Source: Nitrosotalea sp. (GTDB lineage: Archaea > Thermoproteota > Nitrososphaeria > Nitrososphaerales > Nitrosopumilaceae). Taken from it: 64,000 bases of DNA. The stretch lies in NCBI GenBank assembly GCA_023252235.1, contig JAHEXH010000001.1, positions 38,019-102,018 of the forward strand, read 5' to 3'. The translations under genes were made by a program, and so were the position numbers. How positions within the stretch are numbered: the stretch's first letter is position 1; each line of letters starts with the position of its first letter. Below are positions 6,977 to 16,565 of the stretch, in pieces. The notes under the pieces are model-generated. The model did no database searches. It was not told the origin of the DNA and saw only the letters and a list, made by a program, of their open reading frames with translations.

Positions 6977-9035
6977 AATTTCTACTACGAAGTTTTTTAC
7001 AAAAAGATTCGCAGTGAAAGTTGTAATCCAAATTTTAATTGTAATGCTTTTTGTACCTAATATTGTTTCAACTTTTGATGTATTTGGACAAGTAGACTCA
7101 AGGGATTGTTTTGCACCTCTTACTACCATTCTTGACTCAAGTTATTCCGGTCCTGTGATTGTAGATTCGTATTGGGTAGATCAAGGAACATCTTCTACTA
7201 TTGATGCTACATCTAATAATCCAATCAAAAAAGAAATAGGTCCAGGAGAAGGACCATCTGTTTTTGCAGTAGTCCTTAACAATAGGGGAAATATTCCAAT
7301 AACATCAATTACTGCTTTTCTTAATCTTCCATCAGGCTTTACACCTACAGGTGAAAGCATGAATCCTCAATTGCTTCAAAAGTATTCACAAGTATCTAGA
7401 GTTACAGATAATCCTGCAGTGGGAAACTACTATGGTACAGTGCAACCTGGGGCTTCATTTACCATATACTTTAACGTAAATGTGTCACCCTCAGCCAAAG
7501 TGGGCACTTTTTCCACAACACTTGTAGCAAATTATGCTCAGACGGGGGTAATTGCACAACAGTGTTCTTCTGCACTACTTAACGTTCCATTTGTACTTCC
7601 TGGTAAGGTGGTATTGGATGCATCAACTGCAACTGCAGAAATCCCACCTCAGACCCAAAGCTCAGTATCTATAGTGATTGAAAACAAGGGCTCTGCCGAT
7701 GCAACAGGAGTAGTTGCAACAATTGCAAATCTTGGATCTTCTAAGGGCGCCTCGGGGAGTTCTAGCAATGGAGGATCTCTTGTGTTACAATCAACTACTA
7801 CACAGCTTGTTAATTTGGGATCCAATACTTTCAACATTGGAACTATTCACGCAAAATCAAAAGCTGTGATAAGTACAATCATTTATCCAAGTAGTGCCGC
7901 AAGTGGTTCTACTCAAGAGGTGCAACTTCAGATATCTTATCAAAATGCTTGGGGTAAACTTTCAAGCACCACTATTAGTACCGGACTTGTTATTACTCCA
8001 AACCCCCCGCAATCAATCAGTCTATCATATCTTGGAAATACTACAACTCCTAAAATTACTGCGGGAAATTTAGACACTCTTAATTTTGCTGTTGCAAATA
8101 ATAGTACTGATACAATGGCAAATATCATAATATCACTTGTCCCACAATCAACTTCTGTTTCTATAGTTGGGCCATCTACTTGGACAATACCGAATATGCA
8201 ATCTGGAGATAGGCAAGTACTCTCAACCAAGGTATATGCAGCAAATGCATTGATTAGTACTCCTACCTCTTTTACGTTGACTGCAAATTATGTCTCAAAG
8301 GGACAATCACAGACAAACTCTCTTACTTTGGGAACCTTTGTTGTTGGTAATATCAAACTCCAGATTTATGATCTATCGGTAAGTTCTTCAGGTGGAACTC
8401 CTGGCATTACAGGTAATCTGCTAAATCAAGGTAGTACAACTGGATTGTATACTACCGTACAGCTTGCTCCTTCACCACTTTTGGATGCAATGAGATCTGC
8501 ACGGCTTGCAAATTCAACAAATAATCAAAATGAACAATCTCCCCAACAACAAGCAGCAGCACAAACTGATCAAAATCCACAAAGACAGGGTGGTCAAGGA
8601 TTCTCAGGACAAGGTGGTGGTGGACAAAGAGGCTCAACTCAGCAATTCATAGGGGATCTCTCGCCTGATTCACCAATCCCATTTAGCGTACCTGTTAGAG
8701 GACTAAATTCTTTATCTCCTGGAATGTATAAGGTAGCATTCAAGGTAACATATGCAGATGACTTGAAAGATTTCCATAGTATAATTCTGAATGGCACGGT
8801 CAACATATCTGGTAAAAATTCACAATCTGGTAATACTGTAAGTGAACCTCCATCAATTTTCAAGCAGATATCGTTACCGATAGTTATTGGCATCATAATC
8901 GTAATCGTAGCAGTGGTAGTTTTTCTAATGAAAAGAAAAAGATCAAAAAATAAGAAATTAAAATTAGTAGCACAAGGTGATAATGATATAGTCTCAATAT
9001 TTGACGGTACTAAAAAGAAAGAAAATGAATCCTAA
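6963..9035 (+). CDS. Large exported protein of ABC cluster, CARDB/NEW3-like repeats
   Basis: A 690-residue protein with an N-terminal hydrophobic segment (VIQILIVMLFVPNIVSTFDVF) and a C-terminal anchor (IVIGIIIVIVAVVVFLMKRKR) with a basic tail. The outside part consists of repeated beta-sandwich modules of the CARDB/NEW3 kind. Their marks are the recurring phrases VVLNNRGNIPITSITAF, IVIENKGSADATGVVATI and FAVANNSTDTMANIIISL. A Gln/Gly-rich linker (about residues 520-565) precedes the last module. It takes the place of the membrane-fusion protein of bacterial MacAB, so it may carry or receive the substrate of the exporter. No enzyme motif is seen. Confidence 0.75.
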   Translation: MSSIRISTTKFFTKRFAVKVVIQILIVMLFVPNIVSTFDVFGQVDSRDCFAPLTTILDSSYSGPVIVDSYWVDQGTSSTIDATSNNPIKKEIGPGEGPSVFAVVLNNRGNIPITSITAFLNLPSGFTPTGESMNPQLLQKYSQVSRVTDNPAVGNYYGTVQPGASFTIYFNVNVSPSAKVGTFSTTLVANYAQTGVIAQQCSSALLNVPFVLPGKVVLDASTATAEIPPQTQSSVSIVIENKGSADATGVVATIANLGSSKGASGSSSNGGSLVLQSTTTQLVNLGSNTFNIGTIHAKSKAVISTIIYPSSAASGSTQEVQLQISYQNAWGKLSSTTISTGLVITPNPPQSISLSYLGNTTTPKITAGNLDTLNFAVANNSTDTMANIIISLVPQSTSVSIVGPSTWTIPNMQSGDRQVLSTKVYAANALISTPTSFTLTANYVSKGQSQTNSLTLGTFVVGNIKLQIYDLSVSSSGGTPGITGNLLNQGSTTGLYTTVQLAPSPLLDAMRSARLANSTNNQNEQSPQQQAAAQTDQNPQRQGGQGFSGQGGGGQRGSTQQFIGDLSPDSPIPFSVPVRGLNSLSPGMYKVAFKVTYADDLKDFHSIILNGTVNISGKNSQSGNTVSEPPSIFKQISLPIVIGIIIVIVAVVVFLMKRKRSKNKKLKLVAQGDNDIVSIFDGTKKKENES

Positions 9036-10269
9036 AGATCTTTTTTTATTGTCATTTGAGGCATTAGTTGACAGAAAAGTACGAACATTGCTTACTATTT
9101 TGATGGTTGTTCTTGGGAGCAGTCTTGTTGTTGTATTGAATGGTCTTAGTGCGGGTCAGGCGGCATTCTTGGAAAAACAATTTAACACATTGGCAGCCAA
9201 TGTTATTTTTGTAGGGAGTGGACAACGTTCACTTAGCTCATTTGCAACTTCATCAAGTAATTCATTGATAATCAACAATGTTGTTTTAGGAAAAATAAAA
9301 TCTCTTTCGAATGTGGGAGATGCTATACCAGAGTATACTGGTTCTGCACAGGTAAACTCTCAGGGAAACACTCAACGAGTCACAATCACTTCCATTGATC
9401 CTACGAAATTAACTGAAGAACTACCAAACCTTGAATATGTTGATGGTTCAACCGTAAAACCAAACGATCGTTCATCAGCCATTGTAGGAGATACAGTAGT
9501 AAACCCACCTGGTGCATCCAGTTCTTTTGTTACGCTTGGACAAACGATCAAGGCAACAGCAACTTATTCTGATTCTAGTGGCAAGTCTGTAACAATAATG
9601 AAAAATTTCATAGTTTCAGGAATAATGAAACCATCTGGCAATAATGGGATCGATCGTTCGATTATCGTAAATCTTGATGCTGGCAATGAATTATTACATA
9701 AACTAAACAAGTATGATCAGGTAATAGTTGTCGCAACAACTCCTGATGATGTTGATACAGTACAACAGGAATTGACAAGCCAGTTTGGAAAAACTCTTGG
9801 AGTGACAACCCCCAAGGCTCTCATGGCAGTTAGAGTACAGGCTGCCAGTGGAAACGCTGCTTTTATTCTGATGGTTGGAATTATTGCACTTGTTGTAGGG
9901 GCAGTTGGTATTGTTACCACTCTATACAATTCCGTTACAGAAAGAATTCGGGAGATAGGTACCATGAAAGCAATAGGGGCCCAGAATGCTGAAATCCTTG
10001 CACTCTTTTTAGTTGAGGCTGCCTTGATTGGGATAATTGGAGCTTCATTAGGACTAATAATAGGAATAGGTGGAGGTTATGTCATGAGTATAGTGACAAC
10101 AACTTTTCCTGCAGGAGGAGGCCAACCTATTCACATACCTCCAATCTTTGCTCCTGCGGATTTGCTTAAAGTCTGGTTGCTTTCTTTGGGGCTCAGTGTT
10201 TTAGCAGGAATGTATCCTGCATGGAAGGCATCAAAGTTGTCTCCAATGGTTGCATTAAGACGTGAATAG
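9025..10269 (+). CDS. ABC transporter permease, MacB/FtsX family
   Basis: The ATG at 9025 (MNPKDLFLLSFEALVDRKVR) is preferred to the upstream start at 9001; it leaves an 11-nt overlap with the gene before. The 414-residue protein has the MacB topology: helix 1 (LLTILMVVLGSSLVVVLNGL), a roughly 220-residue extracytoplasmic MacB_PCD domain, then three helices with the FtsX block ERIREIGTMKAIGAQNAEIL and a C-terminal PAWKASKLSPMVALRRE, a family hallmark. It pairs with the ATPase at 6227. The substrate is unknown; lipids, peptides or surface proteins are candidates. Confidence 0.93.
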   Translation: MNPKDLFLLSFEALVDRKVRTLLTILMVVLGSSLVVVLNGLSAGQAAFLEKQFNTLAANVIFVGSGQRSLSSFATSSSNSLIINNVVLGKIKSLSNVGDAIPEYTGSAQVNSQGNTQRVTITSIDPTKLTEELPNLEYVDGSTVKPNDRSSAIVGDTVVNPPGASSSFVTLGQTIKATATYSDSSGKSVTIMKNFIVSGIMKPSGNNGIDRSIIVNLDAGNELLHKLNKYDQVIVVATTPDDVDTVQQELTSQFGKTLGVTTPKALMAVRVQAASGNAAFILMVGIIALVVGAVGIVTTLYNSVTERIREIGTMKAIGAQNAEILALFLVEAALIGIIGASLGLIIGIGGGYVMSIVTTTFPAGGGQPIHIPPIFAPADLLKVWLLSLGLSVLAGMYPAWKASKLSPMVALRRE

Positions 10270-10389
10270 ATTTTTCATTTTTTTAAAAATTTGTATTGTA
10301 AATAATTGTTATCGGTTGTAATCACACAATATTGAAATTAGCGTGAATAGTGCGTTTGCCTATTATGAGAATAAATGGGGTGAGTATAT

Positions 10390-11724
10390 TTGGAACCGCT
10401 TGAATTTTGTGATATTTGCTTTCAGAAAGGGAAACCTAATCTATGTGAAACCTATAAAAATACATTTACAAAAATTAATCCATTACAATTCTCGCAGAAA
10501 TCTAGATTGGATAAACTTCTCAATAGGCTCGAGATAAGGCCGCGTTCGGTGGAAAAACGTTGGACATTGGTTGTTGATTCTTCCAAACGTAAGGAATTTC
10601 TTGATTCATTGTGGGGAGTAAATGCTACAGTCCATACTCTAGAAGATCATGTCAAAACTATAACAAGATTGTACAAACCAGAAGTAAGAAAACTCGGGGG
10701 AGAAAAACAAGTCGAACTTTCAAGTCCTGAATCTTGGGAAGTGTTTGATCCTAAATCAAGAGATTGGGCTCCACTAAAAGTTGAAACAAAAAAAGAAAAG
10801 TTCTTTGCTAAAGTAAATCTTGGTAACGTGCTCAAATGCTCAAGTTTTGAAGGAACAACATATTTTCGTACTTATCTAAATGATGATACTCCAATGCTTG
10901 CACCTATGGAGAAACGTGCAGTATACAACATTGTTTCTACCATAGCTGAACCAATCATAGCTACTTGGAAATCTGATGGTGAAGGTCAACGTGGTTTTAT
11001 CGAATATGATCAGTTACCCAACATCCCAGATGAAATTTTCAACGTTTTACGAAGGCTGGCAACTGTAGACAAAAGAGTTTCTGATACCATGATATTTGAA
11101 AATAATGACTTTGAGTTGGTAAAGACAGTATTAGGCTGCATTAAGATTGATCTGGTGAAATCCTCTGAGACAATAACTATTCTATCTGATAAAAAATCTG
11201 ATACTCCTATACCTCTTGAAGAGATACAAAAGGAACGCCTTCAAGTCATGTTGGATATTGTTAAAGAAATGGGTGGTAAAATTGAAACTGAGAAAGACAG
11301 CCTTACTATTTCGGGTACTCGTGGTTTGGTCAAGATAATATTTGTAGATAATGACAAAAGTGCTCAAGATGGCAACATGGTAAGAATATCTGTATCTGCA
11401 CTCGAAGATCCTCCTAGATTTATAGAAATTCTATTTATGATCAAAAAAAGATTGGGTCTCCTTGATTTACCACTTGAAAATGTGCTGAGTCAACATTGGC
11501 CAATCATATCTGATAATGATTTGCAATATGTAATACAGACTGCAATTTCATGGTGGTCAAACAATCAAGTTTTGGCCACAAAAATTATTGGTGATAGAGA
11601 AAAATTTGATAAAGTAAAAGAATGGAATAATAAAATTAAGCAAGGAAAAATTCGTTCAACCCTTGATACCATAACCCTGGGGAAGATAATCAAGCAAAAA
11701 GAATCTAGTATTGTTCTAAAATAA
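10390..11724 (+). CDS. Conserved-looking hypothetical protein, 444 aa
   Basis: The start is a TTG at 10390. The N-terminus contains a cysteine group, CDICFQKGKPNLC, that could bind zinc or an iron-sulphur centre. The remainder is soluble, mixed alpha/beta, with a tryptophan-rich block (AISWWSNNQVLATKIIG) near the C-terminus. I do not recognise the family. It stands alone, 120 nt after the ABC permease and converging on the PiT transporter (42 nt gap), so context is uninformative. Confidence 0.75.
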   Translation: MEPLEFCDICFQKGKPNLCETYKNTFTKINPLQFSQKSRLDKLLNRLEIRPRSVEKRWTLVVDSSKRKEFLDSLWGVNATVHTLEDHVKTITRLYKPEVRKLGGEKQVELSSPESWEVFDPKSRDWAPLKVETKKEKFFAKVNLGNVLKCSSFEGTTYFRTYLNDDTPMLAPMEKRAVYNIVSTIAEPIIATWKSDGEGQRGFIEYDQLPNIPDEIFNVLRRLATVDKRVSDTMIFENNDFELVKTVLGCIKIDLVKSSETITILSDKKSDTPIPLEEIQKERLQVMLDIVKEMGGKIETEKDSLTISGTRGLVKIIFVDNDKSAQDGNMVRISVSALEDPPRFIEILFMIKKRLGLLDLPLENVLSQHWPIISDNDLQYVIQTAISWWSNNQVLATKIIGDREKFDKVKEWNNKIKQGKIRSTLDTITLGKIIKQKESSIVLK

Positions 11725-11766
11725 CCAAAGACGTATCAAATCTCAAGAAGATACTGGATTTTCTAA

Positions 11767-12756
11767 TTAATGTGACACCGCTTTTATGAAGAGCATTATG
11801 ACATATGACACTGCCGCACTAGCTGGGATTGTTATAATCCACGCCCATACGATTCTTTTTCCTATGCCCCATCTGACTGCTGACATTCTTCTCACTGCTC
11901 CTACTCCCATTATACTTCCAGAAATTGCATGAGTGGTACTTGCAGGAATACCGAGCCATGCAAGAGTTGCGAGTATGCTAGCTGCGCTTGTTTCTGCAGC
12001 AAAACCTTGGTATGGTCTTAACTGAGTGATCTTTACTGCCATTGTCTTTACTATGCGCCATCCTCCAAAGAAAGTCCCAAGACTAATGGCTAATGCGGCC
12101 ATCATGATCACATAATATGGTACACTAAACTTTGTGATTACTCCTTGAGTTAGTAAGATCAAAGCTATGATTCCCATTGTTTTCTGACCATCGTTTGCTC
12201 CGTGGGTTAAAGAAAAATATGTGGACGAAATCAACTGTAGTTTTCCAAAAGCGGAATTTACTGCATGTGGTTTTGCTTTTGCAAATACCATCATTATGAC
12301 TAATCCAGTTGCAAATGCAGCTGCAAAACCTGCAACAGGTGAGACTAAGATTCCTGTTACCACCTTCTGCAATCCATCAAACATTATTGCTTTGGAACCT
12401 GCACCTGCTACTCCCGCACCTATGATTCCGCCTATCAATGCATGACTGCTAGATGTAGGTAGAGCTAGTAACCATGTGATAATGTCCCATACTATGGCAC
12501 CGGCCAAGGCGCCGATAATTATGTTGAGTGTGACAAAATCTGGATTTATGATTCCTTTTCCTATTGTCGTAGCTACTGCAACTCCAAAGAGAAATGGACC
12601 GATAAAATTGGCAGCAGCCGCCAATGTTACGGCATGAAGGGGTTTTAGGATTCTGGTTCCTACCACGGTCGCAATCGAGTTTGCAGCATCATGGAATCCG
12701 TTGAGAAAATCAAAAACTAGTGCTGCTCCTATTGCTCCTATTGCTAGTTCAATCAT
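11767..12756 (-). CDS. pitA: PiT-family inorganic phosphate transporter
   Basis: A 329-residue, strongly hydrophobic permease of the PiT family, low-affinity phosphate:cation symporters that often carry metal-phosphate complexes. Both family signatures of the internal duplication are present: GFHDAANSIATVVGTRIL near residue 20 and THGANDGQKTMGIIAL near 185. About ten transmembrane helices are visible. It is downstream of the DUF47 gene by 9 nt, the usual Pit accessory pair. Presumably it shares the palindrome-bearing promoter at 13434-13463. Confidence 0.95.
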   Translation of the reverse strand: MIELAIGAIGAALVFDFLNGFHDAANSIATVVGTRILKPLHAVTLAAAANFIGPFLFGVAVATTIGKGIINPDFVTLNIIIGALAGAIVWDIITWLLALPTSSSHALIGGIIGAGVAGAGSKAIMFDGLQKVVTGILVSPVAGFAAAFATGLVIMMVFAKAKPHAVNSAFGKLQLISSTYFSLTHGANDGQKTMGIIALILLTQGVITKFSVPYYVIMMAALAISLGTFFGGWRIVKTMAVKITQLRPYQGFAAETSAASILATLAWLGIPASTTHAISGSIMGVGAVRRMSAVRWGIGKRIVWAWIITIPASAAVSYVIMLFIKAVSH

Positions 12757-12765
12757 GAAAAATAC

Positions 12766-13398
12766 CTATGTGTATTTGAGAACGATGTCCTCTATAGAAT
12801 CAGCAACATCAAGACATCTGTCTGAAGCATGTTCCAGTGCCTCATAGGTATCTTTCATCTTGATTATATTGATAACATCTGTTGTCTCAAACAATTCTGC
12901 CATCGCTTTACGATAAATGGTATCGACACTATGTTCTTGTTCATTTACAGTACGACAATGTTCGATTATTGATTTATCTGCCTTCACTTTGTTTAATTTT
13001 GTAATCATGAAATTGATCTCCTTTGTGGAATTGTGGATCTCTTTTGCTATTTCTAACATATGTGGTGGGGTAGATTTAATTTTGAAACCGATAAGTCTTC
13101 CAGATATTCCCTCGATGTAATCAATGATATCGTCAGTCTTTGAGGCAATCCTGGAAATGTCTTCTCTATCTAATGGGGTTATGAATGTCTTGTTTAGTTC
13201 TTCGAAAATAGAATGTGTAAGTATGTCAGCTTCTTTTTCTATTTTTTCAATCTGGGCATGAATCTCAATTAATTTATCAAAGTTTGCAAATAGATCAACT
13301 AATAGTTTTGCAGACTCTTCTGCTTTGCAAGCAAGATCATTTAATATCGCCATGATCTCTTTATCGTTTGATTTTATCCAAGACAACCATTGTGCCAT
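12766..13398 (-). CDS. DUF47 / PhoU-like Pit accessory protein
   Basis: A 210-residue all-helical protein of the DUF47 (Pit accessory, PhoU-fold) family, which modulates the adjacent PiT transporter. It has the family helical pattern including EKEADILTHSIFEELNKTFITP and DREDISRIASKTDDIIDYIE, acidic clusters that in the fold bind metals. It is transcribed just ahead of pitA. The promoter region upstream has two CTATATAG palindromes, and a TATA-like TATTTAT lies about 26-32 nt before the ATG. Confidence 0.92.
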   Translation of the reverse strand: MAQWLSWIKSNDKEIMAILNDLACKAEESAKLLVDLFANFDKLIEIHAQIEKIEKEADILTHSIFEELNKTFITPLDREDISRIASKTDDIIDYIEGISGRLIGFKIKSTPPHMLEIAKEIHNSTKEINFMITKLNKVKADKSIIEHCRTVNEQEHSVDTIYRKAMAELFETTDVINIIKMKDTYEALEHASDRCLDVADSIEDIVLKYT

Positions 13399-13433
13399 GT
13401 GGTCTGTCTTAAGATTCGTAGATAAATACCTGC

Positions 13434-13463
13434 CCTATATAGGATAAGGCATCTATATAGATG
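13434..13463 (-). promoter_or_regulatory. Two CTATATAG palindromes upstream of the DUF47-pitA operon
   Basis: Two perfect palindromes, cctatatagg (13434-13443) and catctatatagatg (13450-13463), have centres 18 bp apart and share the 8-bp core CTATATAG. They lie 36-65 nt upstream of the DUF47 start codon, just ahead of a TATA-like box. The same core occurs in the pstC/phoU divergent promoter. A phosphate-responsive operator is the simplest reading, but the core is also TATA-like. Confidence 0.5.
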
Positions 13464-13491
13464 GAATTGTTGATTTGCCTATTTGATCGAC

Positions 13492-14544
13492 TTATGAAGA
13501 AACATTCTCAGAAATCACATCTTGTACTGTTTCATTAATCACGGCTTCGGCGATATCGCTTGAATACTCAGCAGTTCTACGAATATCCTCCAAGACAAAC
13601 TTTATGACGCTAGAATATTTTTTTGATTCTTCTAGGCTATCTGTAAACTCTTTTTCTTTTTCAGATATTCTACGTGCGTTTGACGCAACATTGTCTGCCA
13701 AGGCATAATCTCTCTTGTTTAGTGCCAAAATAGAGTCTTCGAAGACTTTGAGCGATTCTTCACTTAGACGAGTTATCTTTTGTATCAGTGCAGGTTCCAA
13801 AGTTGATTTTAAAAATTTTATCCTACTTGCAATTGATACTGCGTGGTCTGCAATCCTCTCGATTGATTTTACCACTATTCTGTAACTGATACAATCCGAT
13901 GGTTTTTTGAGTCCGATATCACGAAGGATCTTTTCATGTTCAACTGCAAGTGTTAAATTTCTGAGTATGTATAGGCTGAATCTGTCTACTTCATCGTCCA
14001 AATGTGTAATCTCTTCACCTAACTCTACATCCATTTCTTTTAGAGCATCAATTGCTTGTCTGTGCATTGTTGATGTGAGTAAAAACATTCTCTTGAGTGC
14101 GTCACTTATTGAAAGTTCTGGAAGACTTGTTAACACCTGAATTGTTATTGATTCAGGGGTAGATTCTACTATTTCAGTTCCTATCATATTCCTCCTTACA
14201 AGATCCCTTATTGCTTGTTTGTGTTCTAATTGGATTCTACCTCCCTTTGCATGAATTTCTATAATTTGATAACCTGCCAAGTACATTGCAATAACTTTTC
14301 TCTGAATGGATTCCACACTATCTTTTTGACTAACGATTGTCTTTGATTTTGAAAGTTTTGGAGCTAAGGAATTAGTTGTTGGTAATATTGAAAGAGATTT
14401 GTTGACATTTTTAATTATGGAAACAGGATCCCCCGTTTTTAGTTTCAACTCATCAATCCATTTTTTAGGAAGGGATAAAACATATGTAGATCCGCCCACT
14501 AGTTGTAACTTTCTAACTTCTCTATCATTTAGTACTTCGGACAA
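13492..14544 (-). CDS. AbrB-PhoU phosphate uptake regulator
   Basis: A 350-residue fusion typical of archaea. The first about 50 residues form a SpoVT/AbrB swapped-hairpin DNA-binding domain (VRKLQLVGGSTYVLSLPKKW, LKTGDPVSI). Two PhoU-type helical repeats follow (near 120-220 and 240-340). Bacterial PhoU acts on the Pst transporter and its sensor kinase; here the DNA-binding domain suggests direct transcriptional control. The start is a TTG at 14544. It is divergent from pstC, and the space between holds GAACTAT/CTATATAG repeats that could be its operator. Confidence 0.9.
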   Translation of the reverse strand: MSEVLNDREVRKLQLVGGSTYVLSLPKKWIDELKLKTGDPVSIIKNVNKSLSILPTTNSLAPKLSKSKTIVSQKDSVESIQRKVIAMYLAGYQIIEIHAKGGRIQLEHKQAIRDLVRRNMIGTEIVESTPESITIQVLTSLPELSISDALKRMFLLTSTMHRQAIDALKEMDVELGEEITHLDDEVDRFSLYILRNLTLAVEHEKILRDIGLKKPSDCISYRIVVKSIERIADHAVSIASRIKFLKSTLEPALIQKITRLSEESLKVFEDSILALNKRDYALADNVASNARRISEKEKEFTDSLEESKKYSSVIKFVLEDIRRTAEYSSDIAEAVINETVQDVISENVSS

Positions 14545-14558
14545 TGCATATATTGTAT

Positions 14559-14623
14559 GAACTATAGTTAAAGCATTTATCCTCCATTTCTATGTATGTC
14601 TATATAGTTCTATATTGAACTAT
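14559..14623. promoter_or_regulatory. Divergent abrB-phoU / pstC promoter with inverted repeats
   Basis: The divergent intergenic region contains GAACTATAGTT (14559-14567 plus flank), CTATATAG (14600-14607) and the inverted repeat ATAGTTC-tatatt-GAACTAT (14604-14623; 7-bp arms, 6-nt spacer). Three copies of GAACTAT on the two strands flank the TATA-like sequences serving both genes. The leftmost copy overlaps the expected TATA position of the regulator gene, about 26 nt upstream of its TTG. Confidence 0.5.
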
Positions 14624-14679
14624 GAGATCTAAGAAATTATGGTCGATCTCATCATATCTCACTCAATATTACAGTGTGT

Positions 14680-15648
14680 ATGATGACAATTAAAATGAAA
14701 AAAGGGTCACCTCACATAGATAAAATTTTCAAGTATATTGCTATAGGTGCAGGCACGTATGTTGTCGCACTTGTAGTCATGTTAGTAGTTAATCTCAGTA
14801 CTGGTTCTGTACAAGTATGGCAGCATGAAGGGATAGGATTTCTTACAGGCTCGGATTGGAATTCTGTAGAGGGTAGAGAGTCTTATGGAGCATTCCCTTA
14901 CATAATGGGTACTCTTGTCAATGCTGGAATTGCCATGTTGATCTCAGTACCACTAAGCTTTGGAATTGCAATGTTCCTATCTGAACTCTCACCAAAATTA
15001 TTGAGAACTCCCCTTGCAATGGTTGTAGAACTTCTTGCAGCCGTTCCAAGTGTGATATATGGATTATGGGGTCTGTATGTTTTTAGAACATATATTCAAG
15101 ATTGGATTGAGGTTCCACTCCACAATTTATTTGGAGATCAAAGTATAATATTTGCTGGAACTCCATTTGGGTTGGATATTCTTACTGCAAGTATAGTTTT
15201 AGCTATAATGATAGTTCCTACTATTGCCTCTATTTCAAGAGAAATAATGATAGCAGTTCCAAACAGTCAACGTGAAGCTGCATATATGCTTGGAGCAACA
15301 AAATGGGAGGCTTTTAGACTTGCAGTATTACCGTATTCAAAATCTGGATTAATTGGTGCAGTAATACTTGGCCTTGGAAGAGCTGTAGGAGAAACTATGG
15401 CAGTTACAATGTTGATAGGAAATACAACTGGAGCAGCAGCTATTCCGACCTCGTTATTCCAACCAAGTCAGACAATGGCTAGTATTATGGCAAATGAATT
15501 TGCTGAAGCCTCACAAGGAGGTCTTCATTTGGCGGCTCTAGTTGGTATAGGTTTAATTCTTTTCATTATTGCTTTTCTTATCAATGTAATTGCACATTTT
15601 CTTGTCGCTAAGGTAGTCAAGTCACATGAGGGGGCAGTATTGGCATGA
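14680..15648 (+). CDS. pstC: PstC, phosphate ABC transporter permease
   Basis: The first ATG (14680) is taken rather than the track's GTG six bases upstream. The permease of about 322 residues has six transmembrane helices and the binding-protein-dependent inner-membrane loop (EAAYMLGATKWEAFRLAVLP) that contacts PstB. Together with PstA it forms the channel for high-affinity phosphate import. An extracytoplasmic loop after helix 1 (GFLTGSDWNSVEGRESYGAFP) is the PstC signature. It overlaps pstA by 4 nt (ATGA). Confidence 0.95.
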   Translation: MMTIKMKKGSPHIDKIFKYIAIGAGTYVVALVVMLVVNLSTGSVQVWQHEGIGFLTGSDWNSVEGRESYGAFPYIMGTLVNAGIAMLISVPLSFGIAMFLSELSPKLLRTPLAMVVELLAAVPSVIYGLWGLYVFRTYIQDWIEVPLHNLFGDQSIIFAGTPFGLDILTASIVLAIMIVPTIASISREIMIAVPNSQREAAYMLGATKWEAFRLAVLPYSKSGLIGAVILGLGRAVGETMAVTMLIGNTTGAAAIPTSLFQPSQTMASIMANEFAEASQGGLHLAALVGIGLILFIIAFLINVIAHFLVAKVVKSHEGAVLA

Positions 15649-16565
15649 TAACTACTGAACAGAGAGCTGAATTTAGAAAACATTTCAGATATAATATTGG
15701 TAGGAGACTTGTACTGGATAAAATTGTCAAGGGAATAGTCTTTACCTGTGTAGTAGTTGCCATTGTGCCACTAATAGCTATTTTAGTTAACGTCTTTAGC
15801 AATGGTGCTGCTGCATTAACGTGGGATTTTCTTACTCAGATACCTGGAGCCGTAGGAAGTGATACACCAGGCGGAATTGGTCCTGCAATTCAAGGAACTG
15901 TTGTGTTAATTGGATTATCAAGTCTTATTGGAGTACCAATTGGTGTAATGGGCGGAATATTTCTCTCAGAATATGGTAACAATAGATATGGCCGAATGAT
16001 TAGATTTCTTAACGATGTCATTGCAGAATTTCCAACTATCGTAATTGGTGTGTTTGCATTTGTTTTAATTGTATTGACTATTGGTAACTTTTCTATGTGG
16101 GCTGGATCTTTTGCACTTTCTATTATCATGTTGCCAATTGTAATGCGAACAACTGAAGAATCTCTCAAGTTAGTACCTGTTACTTACAGGGAGGCAGGTT
16201 ATGCTTTAGGAGTTAGAAAATGGCGAGTAATTTTTACAATAGTACTCAGCGGTGCAAGAAGTGGTCTTGTGACAGGAATTCTACTGGCGGTTGCAAGAAT
16301 AGCTGGCGAAACAGCCCCTCTAGTATTTACAATTCTTGGTAGTAGTCAATTCATTTCTGGACTTGATGGACCAATTGACGCACTTCCACTACGAATCTGG
16401 AGGTTGTCATCACTCCCATATGATAGTGCTGTGACTCAGGGATGGGGTGCAGCATTTGTTTTGATAATCATGGTTCTCACTATCAATATTGGTGTAAGGT
16501 ATATTTTCTTGAGAAATAAAGAAAAGACATTCATAAAATTTAGAAAGCAAGGAATGGTATCATGA
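15645..16565 (+). CDS. pstA: PstA, phosphate ABC transporter permease
   Basis: A 306-residue second permease subunit. The PstA-type loop [20 protein letters not shown] is near residues 50-70, and the EAA coupling motif is [20 protein letters not shown] near 180. Six helices. It overlaps the upstream pstC and downstream pstB by 4 nt each, so the three are translated in tandem. Confidence 0.95.
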   Translation: MITTEQRAEFRKHFRYNIGRRLVLDKIVKGIVFTCVVVAIVPLIAILVNVFSNGAAALTWDFLTQIPGAVGSDTPGGIGPAIQGTVVLIGLSSLIGVPIGVMGGIFLSEYGNNRYGRMIRFLNDVIAEFPTIVIGVFAFVLIVLTIGNFSMWAGSFALSIIMLPIVMRTTEESLKLVPVTYREAGYALGVRKWRVIFTIVLSGARSGLVTGILLAVARIAGETAPLVFTILGSSQFISGLDGPIDALPLRIWRLSSLPYDSAVTQGWGAAFVLIIMVLTINIGVRYIFLRNKEKTFIKFRKQGMVS

